Shown here: piece by piece, positions 42,066 through 52,774 of the stretch | Layout of the letters: each line of letters begins with the position of its first letter | Numbering within the stretch: position 1 is the first letter of the stretch | Assembly: GCA_026120185.1 (NCBI GenBank) | Contig: JANUWF010002017.1 | Span: forward strand, 372,001 to 436,000 | Direction of reading: 5' to 3' | Length of the DNA: 64,000 nt | Source: Voacanga thouarsii | Taxonomy: Eukaryota > Streptophyta > Magnoliopsida > Gentianales > Apocynaceae | The notes under the pieces: model-generated | Databases searched by the model: none | What the model saw: the letters and a program-made list of their open reading frames with translations, nothing else | Told to the model about the DNA's origin: nothing | Translations under genes and position numbers: made by a program

Positions 42066-42540
42066 ATGTCAGAAAGAAGGACATGCATGCCGGCAGAGGG
42101 AGAAATTCGTTGTACGCATCAGTACCAACAAGATGGAAGCGATGGCGGTGGCAAGGCGCCAATAGAAGAGCCCCCAATAGGGGGAGGCAATATCTGTGGA
42201 AATGGGAATCTCAGAATTCATGATGAAAAAGATGGTGGTGGTGGAAACGGGGACGAAGGAGCGATTGCGATTAGGAAGAGAAGGACGTGGACGGCAGAGG
42301 AGGATGAGAAGTTGATGAGGTCTATGGAGGAGCATGGGGCTGGGAATTGGATGATCATTGAGAGGTGTTCAGGGCTTGCCAGGACCTTAAAGAGCTGCAG
42401 GCTTCACTGGACCAATCATTTGAGGCCTAATTTGAAAAAGGGTTCTTTCACCGAAGTAGAAGAGAGAATTGTGGTTACGTTGCATCAAAAGTATGGCAAC
42501 AAATGGTCCTTCATCGCTTCCAAAGTTGCAAAATTGGATG
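42066..42540 (+). pseudogene. Truncated R2R3-MYB (GAMYB-like) gene fragment
   Basis: The frame starting at 42066 encodes a ~75-residue Gly/acidic N-terminal region and then a MYB domain. R2 has RTWTAEEDEKL, GNWMIIE and KSCRLHW. The linker is NHLRPNLKKGSFT and R3 begins EVEERIVVTLHQKYGNKWSFIA. The R2 wording and the NHLRPNLKKGSFT junction resemble the GAMYB/MYB33 group. R3 stops before its third helix, where the family has GRTDNEIKNYWNT; the sequence instead turns into low-complexity T/A-rich DNA. The recognition helix of R2 is also altered (RTLKSCRLHW instead of RCGKSCRLRW). No continuation of R3 was found downstream, and no intron interrupts R2-R3. It is therefore most likely a captured or truncated gene fragment. 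An unseen distant exon remains possible. Confidence 0.75.
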
Positions 42541-43440
42541 TTCTTTTTTTTGAAGAAAGGCAATTTTTTTTTTTCCTTTTGGGTGCTTTTGCAAGTTGTT
42601 TATCTCGAACAGCAACATCAATGGTTTTGAGAATTGTAGTTATGTTACAGCTCTTACCAATTTTCTTTGTTAAGTAGATAATCCAGGTTTTCGTTCTATT
42701 AGTTTGTAACACTGCATAACTTTTTTGATCAGTGAATGGATTGCGTGGTAGTCAAATTCTTCTGATTTTGCTTTACAGGTTGCAGCAAAATCTCTTCTTT
42801 CTCTTTCTCTAGTGATTGTGTGCTGGAGCTTTAAGTTATGAGAAATGAGGCTTCAAATGCTTTAAGTTTTTCTATTTTTCTTTTCTGCGATTTCTATTTT
42901 TCTTTTCTGTCTAGAGTATATATGAATCTCCATTTTGTCATATCTTTTAGGATTTTCTCTTCTAAGAGTGTCAACTTTCAGAAATATTTTATACTTTTGA
43001 AGGAATTTAATCAATGGGTATTGGAGTTTGTGCTCACAACTTCCTCCTGGCTTTTGTCCGGCACTCGAACTATTTTATTTAGTGGAATCATAGTGAAAAT
43101 TTTTCAGTTTTTGCACTTGCGTTCACAATTCATAGAAAATTTGGCCTGTAATTGTTGATGACACCCATACTTCATATTGAAGGAAATTGAAGAAAACATA
43201 TAGCTGAAAAAGGATCCCTTTGAAACATATTTTCTTAAATTTTAAAATGTGGATTTGGTTTTGCAGAATGTTCATTCATTTATGTATTTTGGCAAGTTAG
43301 TATTATTTTTTGAAAATATATCCTAAAAGAAAAAGAAAAAAAATTCCATTACATATGTAACTATTAAAATCCTTCTATCAAATATATCAAAAATTAAATT
43401 TTATAATGTATTTATAATTTTAAAAAAATAATATATTCAT

Positions 43441-43468
43441 CCCGTGCATCGCACGAGCAACAACCTAG
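43441..43468 (+). mobile_element. Helitron-like 3' terminus
   Basis: A short hairpin (cccgtgc-atc-gcacgag, one mismatch in the stem) is followed eight bases later by ctag and then t. This is the standard 3' end of plant Helitrons (stem-loop, then CTRR, inserted before T). The matching 5' end (TC after A) was not identified, so the element's extent is unknown. It could include the MYB fragment at 42066-42540. Confidence 0.55.
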
Positions 43469-44426
43469 TTTAGAATGAAATCAATCCCATATTATGGAAT
43501 TTCTGCTCCAAACTATGGCAGTAGGCTACTTGTGGAGTGATTTTCCAAACTGGAGCCAAACGGGCCAAGTCATTTGGCTATTGGAAATTATTACGTCCAC
43601 TCCTTTCACTAAATTCTTCGTTAATTGAATTGAACTATTTTTTTAATTCTATTTCTCAAAATTACATGGGCTTGTATGTTTATCTCATTCATATATTCTA
43701 TTTTCCTTTTTTCTCTAAAAATATATCATTTTGGAGAAAAATATCATCTTTGTTAACTATCAATCTATGATAAATATAATTTTATATTTTGATTTTGTTA
43801 TTTAAAATTTAATACAAATTCAGATAAGACACCTTTTAAACCCTCTTTCAAATATTCTTTTGTATATATTGTATCAAGTTTTCTAATAAAAATTAAGCCT
43901 GATTACTAATTGTATTTGTATTATAAAATAGAGAAATTAATTACTTAAAGTTTAGATCTTATAATATTTTCATTTTTAATAATTTTTTCTACCATTATAG
44001 TTTCTAATAAAATCATAATATGTCAAGTGTTTTAGGCTGTATTTGGAAAGCAACCCTTCCCAATCCAAACCAAAAATCCAATTTAAAATAGGGAAATGCT
44101 TTGTGGATCAAATTGATCTGGATCAACAGGAGTATATAAGTCTTTTTTTTTTATTAAATTTTAAGTTAATTGACAACATTAACCTTAGTTAAGATTTTAA
44201 CGTATTTTGAATTCAAAAGTTGAAAATTTCAAATGTAACTCTTAACTATCCATTCAAACTTGTATGTTTCCAACGTTAGTTATGTTAATTGTATGTCTGA
44301 TTGTATGCCAACAATTAACGCATATTTCAAGGTCATTGTCACATAGAATATCATTGCCAACTGGAATATTAAAAAAATTATTATTAAACAACAGTCAATT
44401 AAACAATCTGTCAACTAAAATCTCTC
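43469..44426. other. Intergenic DNA without a supported gene
   Basis: AT-rich, with no conserved frame or clear repeat boundary. Confidence 0.5.
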
Positions 44427-44436
44427 TATATAAATA
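44427..44436 (+). promoter_or_regulatory. TATA box ahead of a small reading frame
   Basis: tatataaata, preceded by a CT tract, lies 57 bases before the ATG at 44493. It is a textbook plant TATA with suitable spacing for a short leader. Confidence 0.5.
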
Positions 44437-44492
44437 CAAACACTACTTGGCATTTCTTACATATGTTTCTTTACAATACCTCACTCAAAACA

Positions 44493-44693
44493 ATGGCACA
44501 CACACCAAAAAGGAATTTTCCCATCCGCAAAATGCCAGCTTCTCCAACAACCCTAGAAGTTATGTATGAAAAGCAGCGTGACCAACTAGCCAAACTAAAG
44601 GAGGAGGCAAAGGTCCTATTGAAGCGTCTCCTTGATTTCTGGGGGGTGAAAGAAACCGGAACTCTTCTGCTGGAGGATGAGAAGCAGCTATAA
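44493..44693 (+). CDS. Small protein of unknown function, 66 aa (possibly truncated by a stop)
   Basis: The ATG lies in a good plant start context (acaATGGC) downstream of a TATA box at 44427. The product is a basic N-terminus (MAHTPKRNFPIRKMP) and then a charged helix with heptad-like spacing (roughly residues 22-45). I do not recognise the family. After the TAA at 44691-44693 the same frame stays open for 27 more codons to another TAA at 44775-44777. That tail is rich in acidic and hydrophobic residues (LHEILEDLIKF), so the first TAA may be a nonsense change in a 94-residue gene. The protein may be real, shortened or dead; there is no close neighbour to suggest a role. Confidence 0.4.
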   Translation: MAHTPKRNFPIRKMPASPTTLEVMYEKQRDQLAKLKEEAKVLLKRLLDFWGVKETGTLLLEDEKQL

Positions 44694-44777
44694 AATCTCC
44701 ACGAGATTCTTGAAGATCTTATTAAATTTTCAGACAATGATGTCATCATAATCCAAAATTCATCTTCTGAAGTTTAA

Positions 44778-46764
44778 TCTATCGCTATTTCAATCAATCT
44801 ATCTATGTTATGTTTTGTTATCATCTTCTAAAGTTTAATCTAGTTTGAATTAATTTATGTTTTGTTATTATATTCTTCTTTTAATATATTAAATTTTAGC
44901 AGTATATTTGTGAGTTTGACTGTGATTAATTTAGATTTTATTTATTCACTAACCAAAATAAAATATTTTTAAATTTGTAGAAAACATCGACGTTACAAAA
45001 CTAAAAGAGAAATAAAAAATATATAGATAAAATTTGATAGTTAGATATCTAAAGTCAACTAAAGTTTCAAGAATAGTTCAACTTGTAACTTTCTTGTTTT
45101 TGTTATATCAACATCATTAGATTATTGAATGTATCTCTGTCAACTATGTTTTAGAACAACCCATATATATATGATCTTTAGTTACATCTACAATGGATAT
45201 GACATTCTAGGACTTTCAAAAACTTAACCCTTCTAATTTGAATTTTTTTTAAAGGCAATTGATTTAAAAAATGAAAACAGATTTTGAATGATTTATTAAC
45301 ACACATTTTTGAATGATTACACTTTGAATGACTATCTCAAGGATTCAAAATATTTTGTTTTATATATTTCGATCAACACAAAAGGTTATTAAAAAAAAAA
45401 ACCATAATCATTAGTCCAAAAAAATCAATCATAATCTTTTGAGTCCTTTCGATCTATTTTTTTTATATATTTCGATCAGTTTAAAAAATTAATCTTTTAT
45501 TTTAAGCTAATTGTAATACTACTAATATTTTATTTAACAGTAATAAATAAATTAAAATTGAATATCGTGTCCTCAATATTTCCAAAATATCTTGAATAAC
45601 TACCCAAAAAACTATTTATGTCATAAATTTTTGACTAAATTGCGTTGGAATATAAATAGAACTGTTTTTATTATAGGTTTTTGTAAAATAAGAAGTTCAT
45701 AGGTAATTTCGTCAATAATTGGTCAAAATTTTTAATTTTATCAAGACGTCACCAATAGATTACCAAAAAAATATAAAATAAAAATTAAATAAAATATAAA
45801 AAGAAAAAAATTTCAATAATCCACTGGCAATTAATAGTAATGATTTTAATTACCGACAAAAAACCATAAAGTGTTTTAGACTTATAAAAAAAAAATTATA
45901 AATACTACTTATATCAGTTGGTATTCAATCAGTATTTTGTAAGTTTAATTGTGTCGTGTTAATAACAATTTTAAGTGCCGAAAGGGTTATGAAAAAATAA
46001 AAATAAATATTTTCATTCGTTGATATTCTGTTACTTTTCTATCGGTGGTTTTACTTTTATTGAGAGATTACCAATAAAGTACCAATAGAAATATAAAAAA
46101 TAATTCTATCAGTGATCCATTGGTACTACATTAGTAATGCTTAACTAATACAATATTATAGGAATTTTTTAGCATAATAAAAAAGATATAGTTCCATCGT
46201 TTATTATTCAAAGTTAAGTGAATACTAAATTATTTTTTAATAAATGTCTTTCCTTTAAACTTATTTTTAGCTTTCATTTTAGTATTTTACTTCTAAAATT
46301 AGATAAATGAATATTTACTGAATAAAGTTAGATAAATGAATTTTCATAAAATTATTGCTGAGTTACATGTCAAATAAATTATAAATATGAAAAAAGTAGA
46401 GTCATTTATATGGAAAAAAATTGTTGAAATTTACCAAATTCCACAACAAGAAAACGATACATTGGTGACAAATTTTTTTTCCTAACTAAAGTTTTGTCAC
46501 TAAAAATATCCTTTAGCGAGAAAATTTTTTTCTTCAATGGAGAATTTTTTGTCGCTATTGATTAAGACCTTCGTCAATAAAATTTTTATTACCTAACTAA
46601 AAGTGATAGTTTTAGCTAGGATAAATAAGTGTATTAGCGAGAAAAATTAAAGTTTCCTCGCTAATAATGCATCATCAACAACAAAAATTCATTTCCTAAC
46701 TAAATTTTTCTCGCTACTAATACCTCATTAGCGACGAAAATTCATTTCCTAGCTAAAAATATTA
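44778..46764. other. AT-rich DNA with decayed transposon-end-like repeats
   Basis: From about 46440 to 46760 short units such as ttagcgacgaaaattc and tttcctagctaa recur in both directions after ccacaacaagaaaacga. Subterminal repeats behind a cact(a)caagaaaa-like end are typical of CACTA elements, but no transposase or second end was found. The pattern resumes after the Mariner element at 50200-50270, so the Mariner-like element landed inside this repeat. Confidence 0.4.
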
Positions 46765-47769
46765 CTCCCTCCGTCCTATTAAAATTGACGGTGTCTGACT
46801 TGACACGGAGATTAAGAATTTGTAATTTGACTAAAAAAAAAAGGCAAAATGTAAACAAAAAACCAAAATTGCCCCTCTAAATATATGAGTTTAAATAAAT
46901 GGGACGGAGGTCTAAAAATTTAAACTCTTCAAATTTGTACTCTCCAAAATTGCCCCTCCACGTTTCGCGCTCAATATTACAAGCTTTATCTCTGCTCCAC
47001 CATTTTCCCGCTAGCTCACCCACAGAGATTAAGGAGTAGTGGTGCTGGTGGAGTTCCCACTATTTTAGGACTCTACAACTCAAGAAAATAGATGTTGAAG
47101 GCATTAGAGGGAGAGTGGATAGTTTGTTAGAATCTCTGCGCTCCTGGGTAGCAGCTCCTTGAGCATTGGTAACTTACTGTGAGGGTTGATCTTTGCATCT
47201 CCGATTTTGGTGGAGGGAGGTATCCAGCTGTTAAAGCTTCAATATACATGGGGATTTACTGTATGGGTTGAGATTTTTTGTGTTGTTGATGAGTCGAATT
47301 TAGAGGAGATTTGGTTAAAGGTGCCATCTTTCTTCATTGCTCTGGTTTGTTGATGTGTTGTTGATGGGTCTTTTGTATGAGTCAGTGAATATTATTGTGG
47401 TTTGTTTGCTGGTTTGATGATAGTGTGCTGATTTTGGGCATAGGTTTTTTCTTCTGTGTAGCTGATTTGAGTGATCTTTGTTTGATTTCGTTTGACCCGG
47501 CACTGTGATGCCTCTGGTTTCTCCCTTTTTTGTGTGATTGAGAGTTGAATCACCAGACTGTAGCTCACCCTTAATTCTTCACTATGAATTTCATCACGTT
47601 CTTCTCCATTCCCTCTTCAATCCGATTACCAGTAACCTTAATGTCAAAACGAACTGTAAAACTCCAACTTTCCTATTACTGAACTCTGCTTTTTTCTTTT
47701 TCTCTGATAGTACTCTGCTTCTTGTTTTCCTTCTTCCATTAGCAGTAGGTTATCAGATTACATGAAAAA

Positions 47770-49076
47770 ATGAGTTCTTCATCCATTACAAACCATAACC
47801 GTCAGAAGAAATTTTTAAGTGATTCTAAAAAAGAAGAAATTGCTGAGTTTATACTGAAGCAGAGCCAACATGGACGCACCAAAAAGGGATCAATTTTTGA
47901 AGTTGCAACTGTATTTTGTGTTTCATATAGCACAATGATTTGTATATGGAGGGCAGCAAAAGTTTGTATAGAACATGGAAGAAAGATTGAATTTCACAGA
48001 AGGCCTTCTACAAGATAGAAACAAATCCAAGTTAATCCAAACCAAATTCGAGAAATACCTCTTCGACGCCGCACAAGTATCCGTTCTTTGGCTACAACTT
48101 TGGGTGTGTCAAAATCCACTATATTCAGACGAATGAAAGAAGGGTTAGTAAGGCCTCACACCAATGCTATAAAGCCTACATTAACAGACAAAAAAAGGAA
48201 AGCAAGATTACAGTTCTGCCTATCAATGATTGAGCCAGGTACAATTGATTCCAACCCAATGTTCATTGGTATGTTTGATTTTGTTCACATCAATGAAAAA
48301 TGGTTTTATCCAACAAAAGAAACTGAGAGGTATTACCTCTTACAAGATGAAGAAGACCTTATTCGTACTTGCAAAAGTAAACGATTCATTACTAAGGTAA
48401 TGTTTTTGGCTGCTGTAGCACGTCCAAGATTTGATTCCAATGGTGAAGAAACATTCTCAGGGAAGATAGGAATTTTTCCTTTTATATATAAAGAACCAGC
48501 AAAACGCAATAGCAAAAATCGAATGGCAGGAACATTAGAAACAAAGACAATTTTATCTGTGACTAAAAAGATCACAAGGGCATTTCTAATTGAGAAGGTA
48601 CTGCCAGCTATACGATCTAAATGGCCAAATTCTTCATCAAAAACCATCTTCATCCAACAAGATAATGCAAAGCCTCACATAGCTATTGACGATCAGATGT
48701 TGAAGCTTCAAAAGAATGTGGTTTTGATATTCAGTTGTTTTTTCAACCTCCAAATAGCCCTAATCTTAATGTGTTAGATCTTGAATTTTTTAGAGTAATT
48801 CAATCATTGCAGTACCAAGAAGCTCCAAGAACAATTGATGAGTTATTTTTTGCTGTTGAGAGTGCATTTGATGATTTAAATGCCAATTGTCTTAATCGTG
48901 CCTTCTTAAGCTTACAATCTTGTATGGTGGAGATCATCAAAATTTATAGAGGAAATCATTACAAAGTTCCACACTTGAGCAAGAGCACCTTAGAAAGAAA
49001 TGGAAATTTGCCACTCCAACTTAATTGTGATACTGGTGTAGTGAAAAATGGAATTTATCACTTGCAGCAAATGTAA
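47770..49076 (+). pseudogene. Broken plant Mariner-like transposase
   Basis: The frame opens at 47770 with a basic helix-turn-helix region (SDSKKEEIAEFIL; VSKSTIFRRMKEG near 48108). The DDE catalytic domain follows, with recognisable plant Mariner motifs KWFYPTKE, CKSKRFITKVMFL, SGKIGIFPF, QQDNAKPH and LQYQEAPRTIDEL. Damage seen: an in-frame TAG at 48016-48018; a frame change near 48715-48722; the first catalytic acid replaced (HINEKWF where the family has IDEKWF); and the third replaced (NSPNLNVLD where the family has SPDLNVLD). The middle Asp (QQDNA) remains. With two catalytic acids turned to Asn the enzyme could not cut DNA even if translated. Confidence 0.92.
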
Positions 49077-49750
49077 TTGGGCTGAGATTTGATCTTGGAT
49101 TTTTGGTGCACCCTTTTTTTTAGTGGTTGTATCAGTTGTTTTGTGTTGCCATATGTATCCAAATGTATTTTCATGGCCTCTTTTTGTTTTGTTTGCCTCT
49201 ATGAATATTCAATCATTGATGAGGCCAGAAGTTGGTTTGTTAAATGTATAAATCTATGCTTTAGATACTTTGAATTTTGTTCGAATATATGATGGAATTC
49301 ATTTTGACTCCAATTCTTACAAAAATTTGGTCTTAGGATTTCTGTCTCTTTCTGTCCTTCTCTCCATTTTTTTTCTCAGTTTTCTGAAAAAAATTGCAGC
49401 ACCCTCTAATATGCTTCTCAGTCTATCACCTTTCTCTACTTTTAAATTTGAAATGTCTTTTACAAGATGATCATAGAGGTGCAAATCCATAAATGTCTTA
49501 TGGAGTAGTTTTTCAATACTTGAAATCCACTGTGAACCGGATGGATTAATCAAAATTTTTCATCAATGGCTCAAATGCAGAAAATGGTGGTGGTTGTCAA
49601 TTTTAGTGTATGGAAATTGTTGTATTGTTGATGGTTGAAATGAAATTGTTGATGGCTCAATTGTTGTATTGTTAATCGTTGAAATCAGAGAGCTTTAATT
49701 GGAAGGCTAATGCGAAGATTTGTGAGTTATGTATTGCCTTTGAGGGTTTT

Positions 49751-49881
49751 ACCATTCAAAGAGCCTTAAAGCTCTCCATCACCATTATTTTTCCTTTGAG
49801 GGTTTTAGAGAGGTTTTTGGAACCATCTTGCGGCAAAGGCAAAATAATGGTGATGGAGAGCTTTAAGGCTCTTTGAATGGT
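49751..49881 (+). repeat. Near-perfect 48-bp inverted repeat with 35-bp loop
   Basis: Arm 49751-49798 and arm 49834-49881 are reverse complements at 47 of 48 positions (single mismatch t/g near the loop). RNA from either strand would fold into one long hairpin. It lies inside the Mariner-like element, downstream of the transposase. Such near-perfect foldbacks are typical of young miRNA- or siRNA-producing loci, but no expression evidence is available. Confidence 0.9.
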
Positions 49882-50199
49882 ACCACATGAAGAGTTATTT
49901 GAATTTCCAGGAATTCGTCAGAAAGCAACAATAGATGATTGTCTTTCAACTAATGGAGGAAATGGAATTTGTTTGGAAAATTGGTTTATTAAAAAATTGA
50001 AATAAAGCATTTAAGTGGTTGGGAAAAACTGTCAGTATATGTAAAAAATTTGGTTTTGGGGATTTGTGTAAATGATCACATTTAAAGGGTAAAATTGGAA
50101 ATCAAAGAATAATATAATTACTAAAAAAGGAAAGTTTCATTTTTAGTAGGACAGACAAAAAATAGTAAGTACGTTAATTTTAATGGGACGGATGGAGTA

Positions 50200-50717
50200 A
50201 CTTTTATCACTATTAACTATACTTTTAGCGATAAAATTCATATTTCATAACTAATACCTTTCTTTAAAATTTTAAATATTTACAACGGCTCCAAACATTT
50301 TATAAATTGGTCTTTAAATTTTGTATAATTAAAAAATGACCTCAAAATTTATAAATTGATCCCTAAATTTTAAAATATTTATAATATGATCCTAAAAAAT
50401 TTTATAAATTGGTCTCTAAATTTTCAAATATATAAAATATGACACCAAATTTTACAAATTGCTCCTTAAATTTTGTAAAATTATAAAACGATAACCAATA
50501 ATTTATAAATTAGTCATTGAATTTTAGAATATTTAAAATATAATCCTAATTTTTTTTTTCAAATTAGTCCCTAAATTGTTAAATATTTATAAATGCATTA
50601 TATATTGGGCTGATTTATAGAAATTAAGCTAAATTATGTAGCAAACATGTCCGATTATATTCAAATTTGATCATAATACATTTTTTTAGCAAATTCAATA
50701 AATTTAACAATTGAATC
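50200..50717. repeat. Diverged short AT-rich repeats
   Basis: From about 50290 to 50590 a motif built on tttataaattggtc(t/c)ctaaatttt recurs roughly every 60-80 bases, together with aatatttataatatgatcc. Copies are diverged and interrupted. No gene is seen. Confidence 0.5.
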
Positions 50718-51400
50718 GTTAATTTGACATGTCTATATTGGTAAATGTGTTAGGTTTTGAATATTTTTCTAGATATTATGCTAGATAATATACCAAAATA
50801 TATCCAATTACTTTTAAATTTTGTCATAACATTTTTCTTAGCAATTTTAACAAATTTAATGGTTGGATCGTTAATTGGATATGCCTATCTTTGTAAATCC
50901 ATTAGGTTTTGGATATTTTTATAAATATTATGCTTCATAATATGCCAAAATATATATGATTACCTTCAAATTTTGTCATAACACTTTTCTTAAAAATTTT
51001 AACAAATTTAACGGTTAGATCGTTAATATGATATGCCTATTTTTGTAAATGCGTTAGATTTTGGATATTTTTCTAGATATTATGTTAGATAATGTGCCAA
51101 AATATATTTGATTATCTTTAAATTTTGTCATAACACTTTTCTTATCAATTGTTAAATCTAACAGTTGGATTGTTAATTTAATACGTCTATCTTTGTAAAT
51201 GTGTTAGGTTTTAGATATTTTTCTAGATATTATGCTAGCTAATATATCAAAATATATCCGATTATCTTTAATTTTGTTATAACACGTTTCTCAATAATTT
51301 TAACAAATTTAATGGTTAGATCGTTAATTTGATATGCCTATCTTTGTAAATACGTTAGGTTTTAGATATATTTTTTTAAATATTATGTTAGATTATATAC
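50718..51400. repeat. Tandem repeat, about 4.5 copies of a ~151-bp unit
   Basis: The anchor gttaat...gat-tgcctatctttgtaaat appears at 50718, 50870, 51022, 51172 and 51323, giving spacings of 152, 152, 150 and 151. Each unit continues with gttaggttt, ctagatattatg, ccaaaatatat, attttgtcataacac and aatttaac-ggttggatc. A partial, more diverged unit precedes the array (about 50630-50717). It is non-coding and satellite-like. Confidence 0.88.
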
Positions 51401-51506
51401 CTATAAATTCATATTCTTTTTCATGTTAACTTTTGAAATAAATCATTCAACTCAATATGTATAACCAATTATCACTCACACATAAATGGTATATTACATT
51501 TATGAG

Positions 51507-51511
<5 letters not shown>

Positions 51512-51547
<36 letters not shown>
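51512..51547. repeat. AT dinucleotide microsatellite (18 units)
   Basis: Uninterrupted alternating AT over 36 bases. Confidence 0.95.
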
Positions 51548-51549
<2 letters not shown>

Positions 51550-51803
51550 CATTTATCTGAATATAATTTCCTATTTTTATAAAAAAAATGTGTTGCATTA
51601 TCTAAATCAAAATAAAAATATCTAATAAGATATTTGTGATGAATGTTATTATTGGATGAGGGTTGGTAGGAAAGTGTAAATTGTTGCATTATTTAAATCA
51701 AAATGCAAATACATAATGGGATATTTGTTGTGAATTTTATTTTTTAGCTTAAAGCATGTCTTTGTCGGGCTTTTTTTTTTTTTTTTTTGTAGTTAGCAAT
51801 TTA

Positions 51804-52074
51804 CTAATAAATTATATCTAATAGAATAAGAAAATGGCTTTCTCTTAATAGTTGGAAATTTAATAACGAATTAGGAGGAATTTTTCACAATTAATTTAAA
51901 AAAATAACATGTATGGAAAAAATAATGGTTGAACACAAAACTAATAAATTGCAACTAATAGAATAAGAAAAGGACTTTCTTTTAATAGTTGGAAATTTAA
52001 TAATGAATTAGGAGGAATTTTTCACAATTAATTTAAAAAATGACAGGTATGAAAAAAATAATGATTGAACACAA
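51804..52074. repeat. Tandem duplication of a ~137-bp segment
   Basis: Copy 1 (51804-51940) and copy 2 (51941-52074) share ctaataaatt, agttggaaatttaataa, gaattaggaggaatttttca and ttgaacacaa in the same order with few differences. It is non-coding. Confidence 0.88.
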
Positions 52075-52741
52075 GAGTAGAAAAGTGCACACTTAATGCG
52101 GATACACGAGAGGAATGCGACATTTCTTAAAGGTTCCAAATGGGTTTTCAGAAATTCTTTTTTGGCCATATAAAAAATACTACATATAATATGGGTACAT
52201 TAATATATTAATATATATTGGTCATTAGAAGAAAAATTAACTTGATATATGATACGTGGGCTATCAGTCTACGTGATATTAACTTAATCTTTTTATGGTA
52301 AAAGCCCATCATGAGTAGCTTGCTAGCCTTGACTTGGTGCAACCCACCAAATCAAGTCTAATCTTTTAAGCCCACGTAATGTATAAGGTAATAATGCTCA
52401 TGAAATTGTTAGAAAAAATGGGAAATGTACTGTTAAAATTGACAAAGTATTCTGACCCTAGTGTTTCTGATAACCAGCTGTCTTTTACCATGATCCTTGA
52501 TAGCCTGGCAGGGCTCAAATCAACTTACCGGTATCATTCTTGAACCTTAGAAAGGGCAGAGGAAGAGGAAGAAGTCCGCCCCTGAATGATCTGAAAAACT
52601 AAGCAATAGAGTTAGCGGAAGTTGTGGCTGCTGCAACTACAAAGCCCACCATTGCAAAAGCAAAGATATAGGTAGCACCAAACACCAATGGACCGAATAT
52701 CATCGGTCATGGAGAAGTCACGAGTAGCTGTGTCATACTTG

Positions 52742-52774
52742 CTACGAAGCTAAAACCCATCAGTGCTAGTCCGA
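52742..52774 (+). repeat. 33-bp direct repeat, left boundary of the permuted copia insertion
   Basis: Matches 56614-56646 at 31 of 33 positions (shared core gaagctaaaacccatcagtg). It immediately precedes the reverse transcriptase remnant. Sequence outside the two copies is different, so the match ends where the insertion ends. Confidence 0.85.

Larger units (their letters stand above)
46765..50197 (+). mobile_element. Mariner-like DNA transposon (inactive), 3433 bp
   Basis: Terminal inverted repeats of about 26 bp (left ctccctccgtcctattaaaa, right end ...gggacggatggag) are directly flanked by the TA target duplication (46763-46764 and 50198-50199). The ctccctccgtcc start is the hallmark of plant Mariner and Stowaway elements. 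Inside is one transposase gene (47770-49076) with disabling changes. A 48-bp inverted repeat lies near the right end (49751-49881). The element is inserted in an older repeat cluster. Confidence 0.93.

Noticed and set aside
46440..46764. Definite CACTA transposon
   Set aside because: Subterminal-type repeats are suggestive, but no second end, 3-bp duplication or transposase was found, so it is only described as repeat DNA.
47538..47765. 75-residue frame upstream of the Mariner transposase as a second gene
   Set aside because: It lies in the element's 5' region with low-complexity composition and no homology I recognise.
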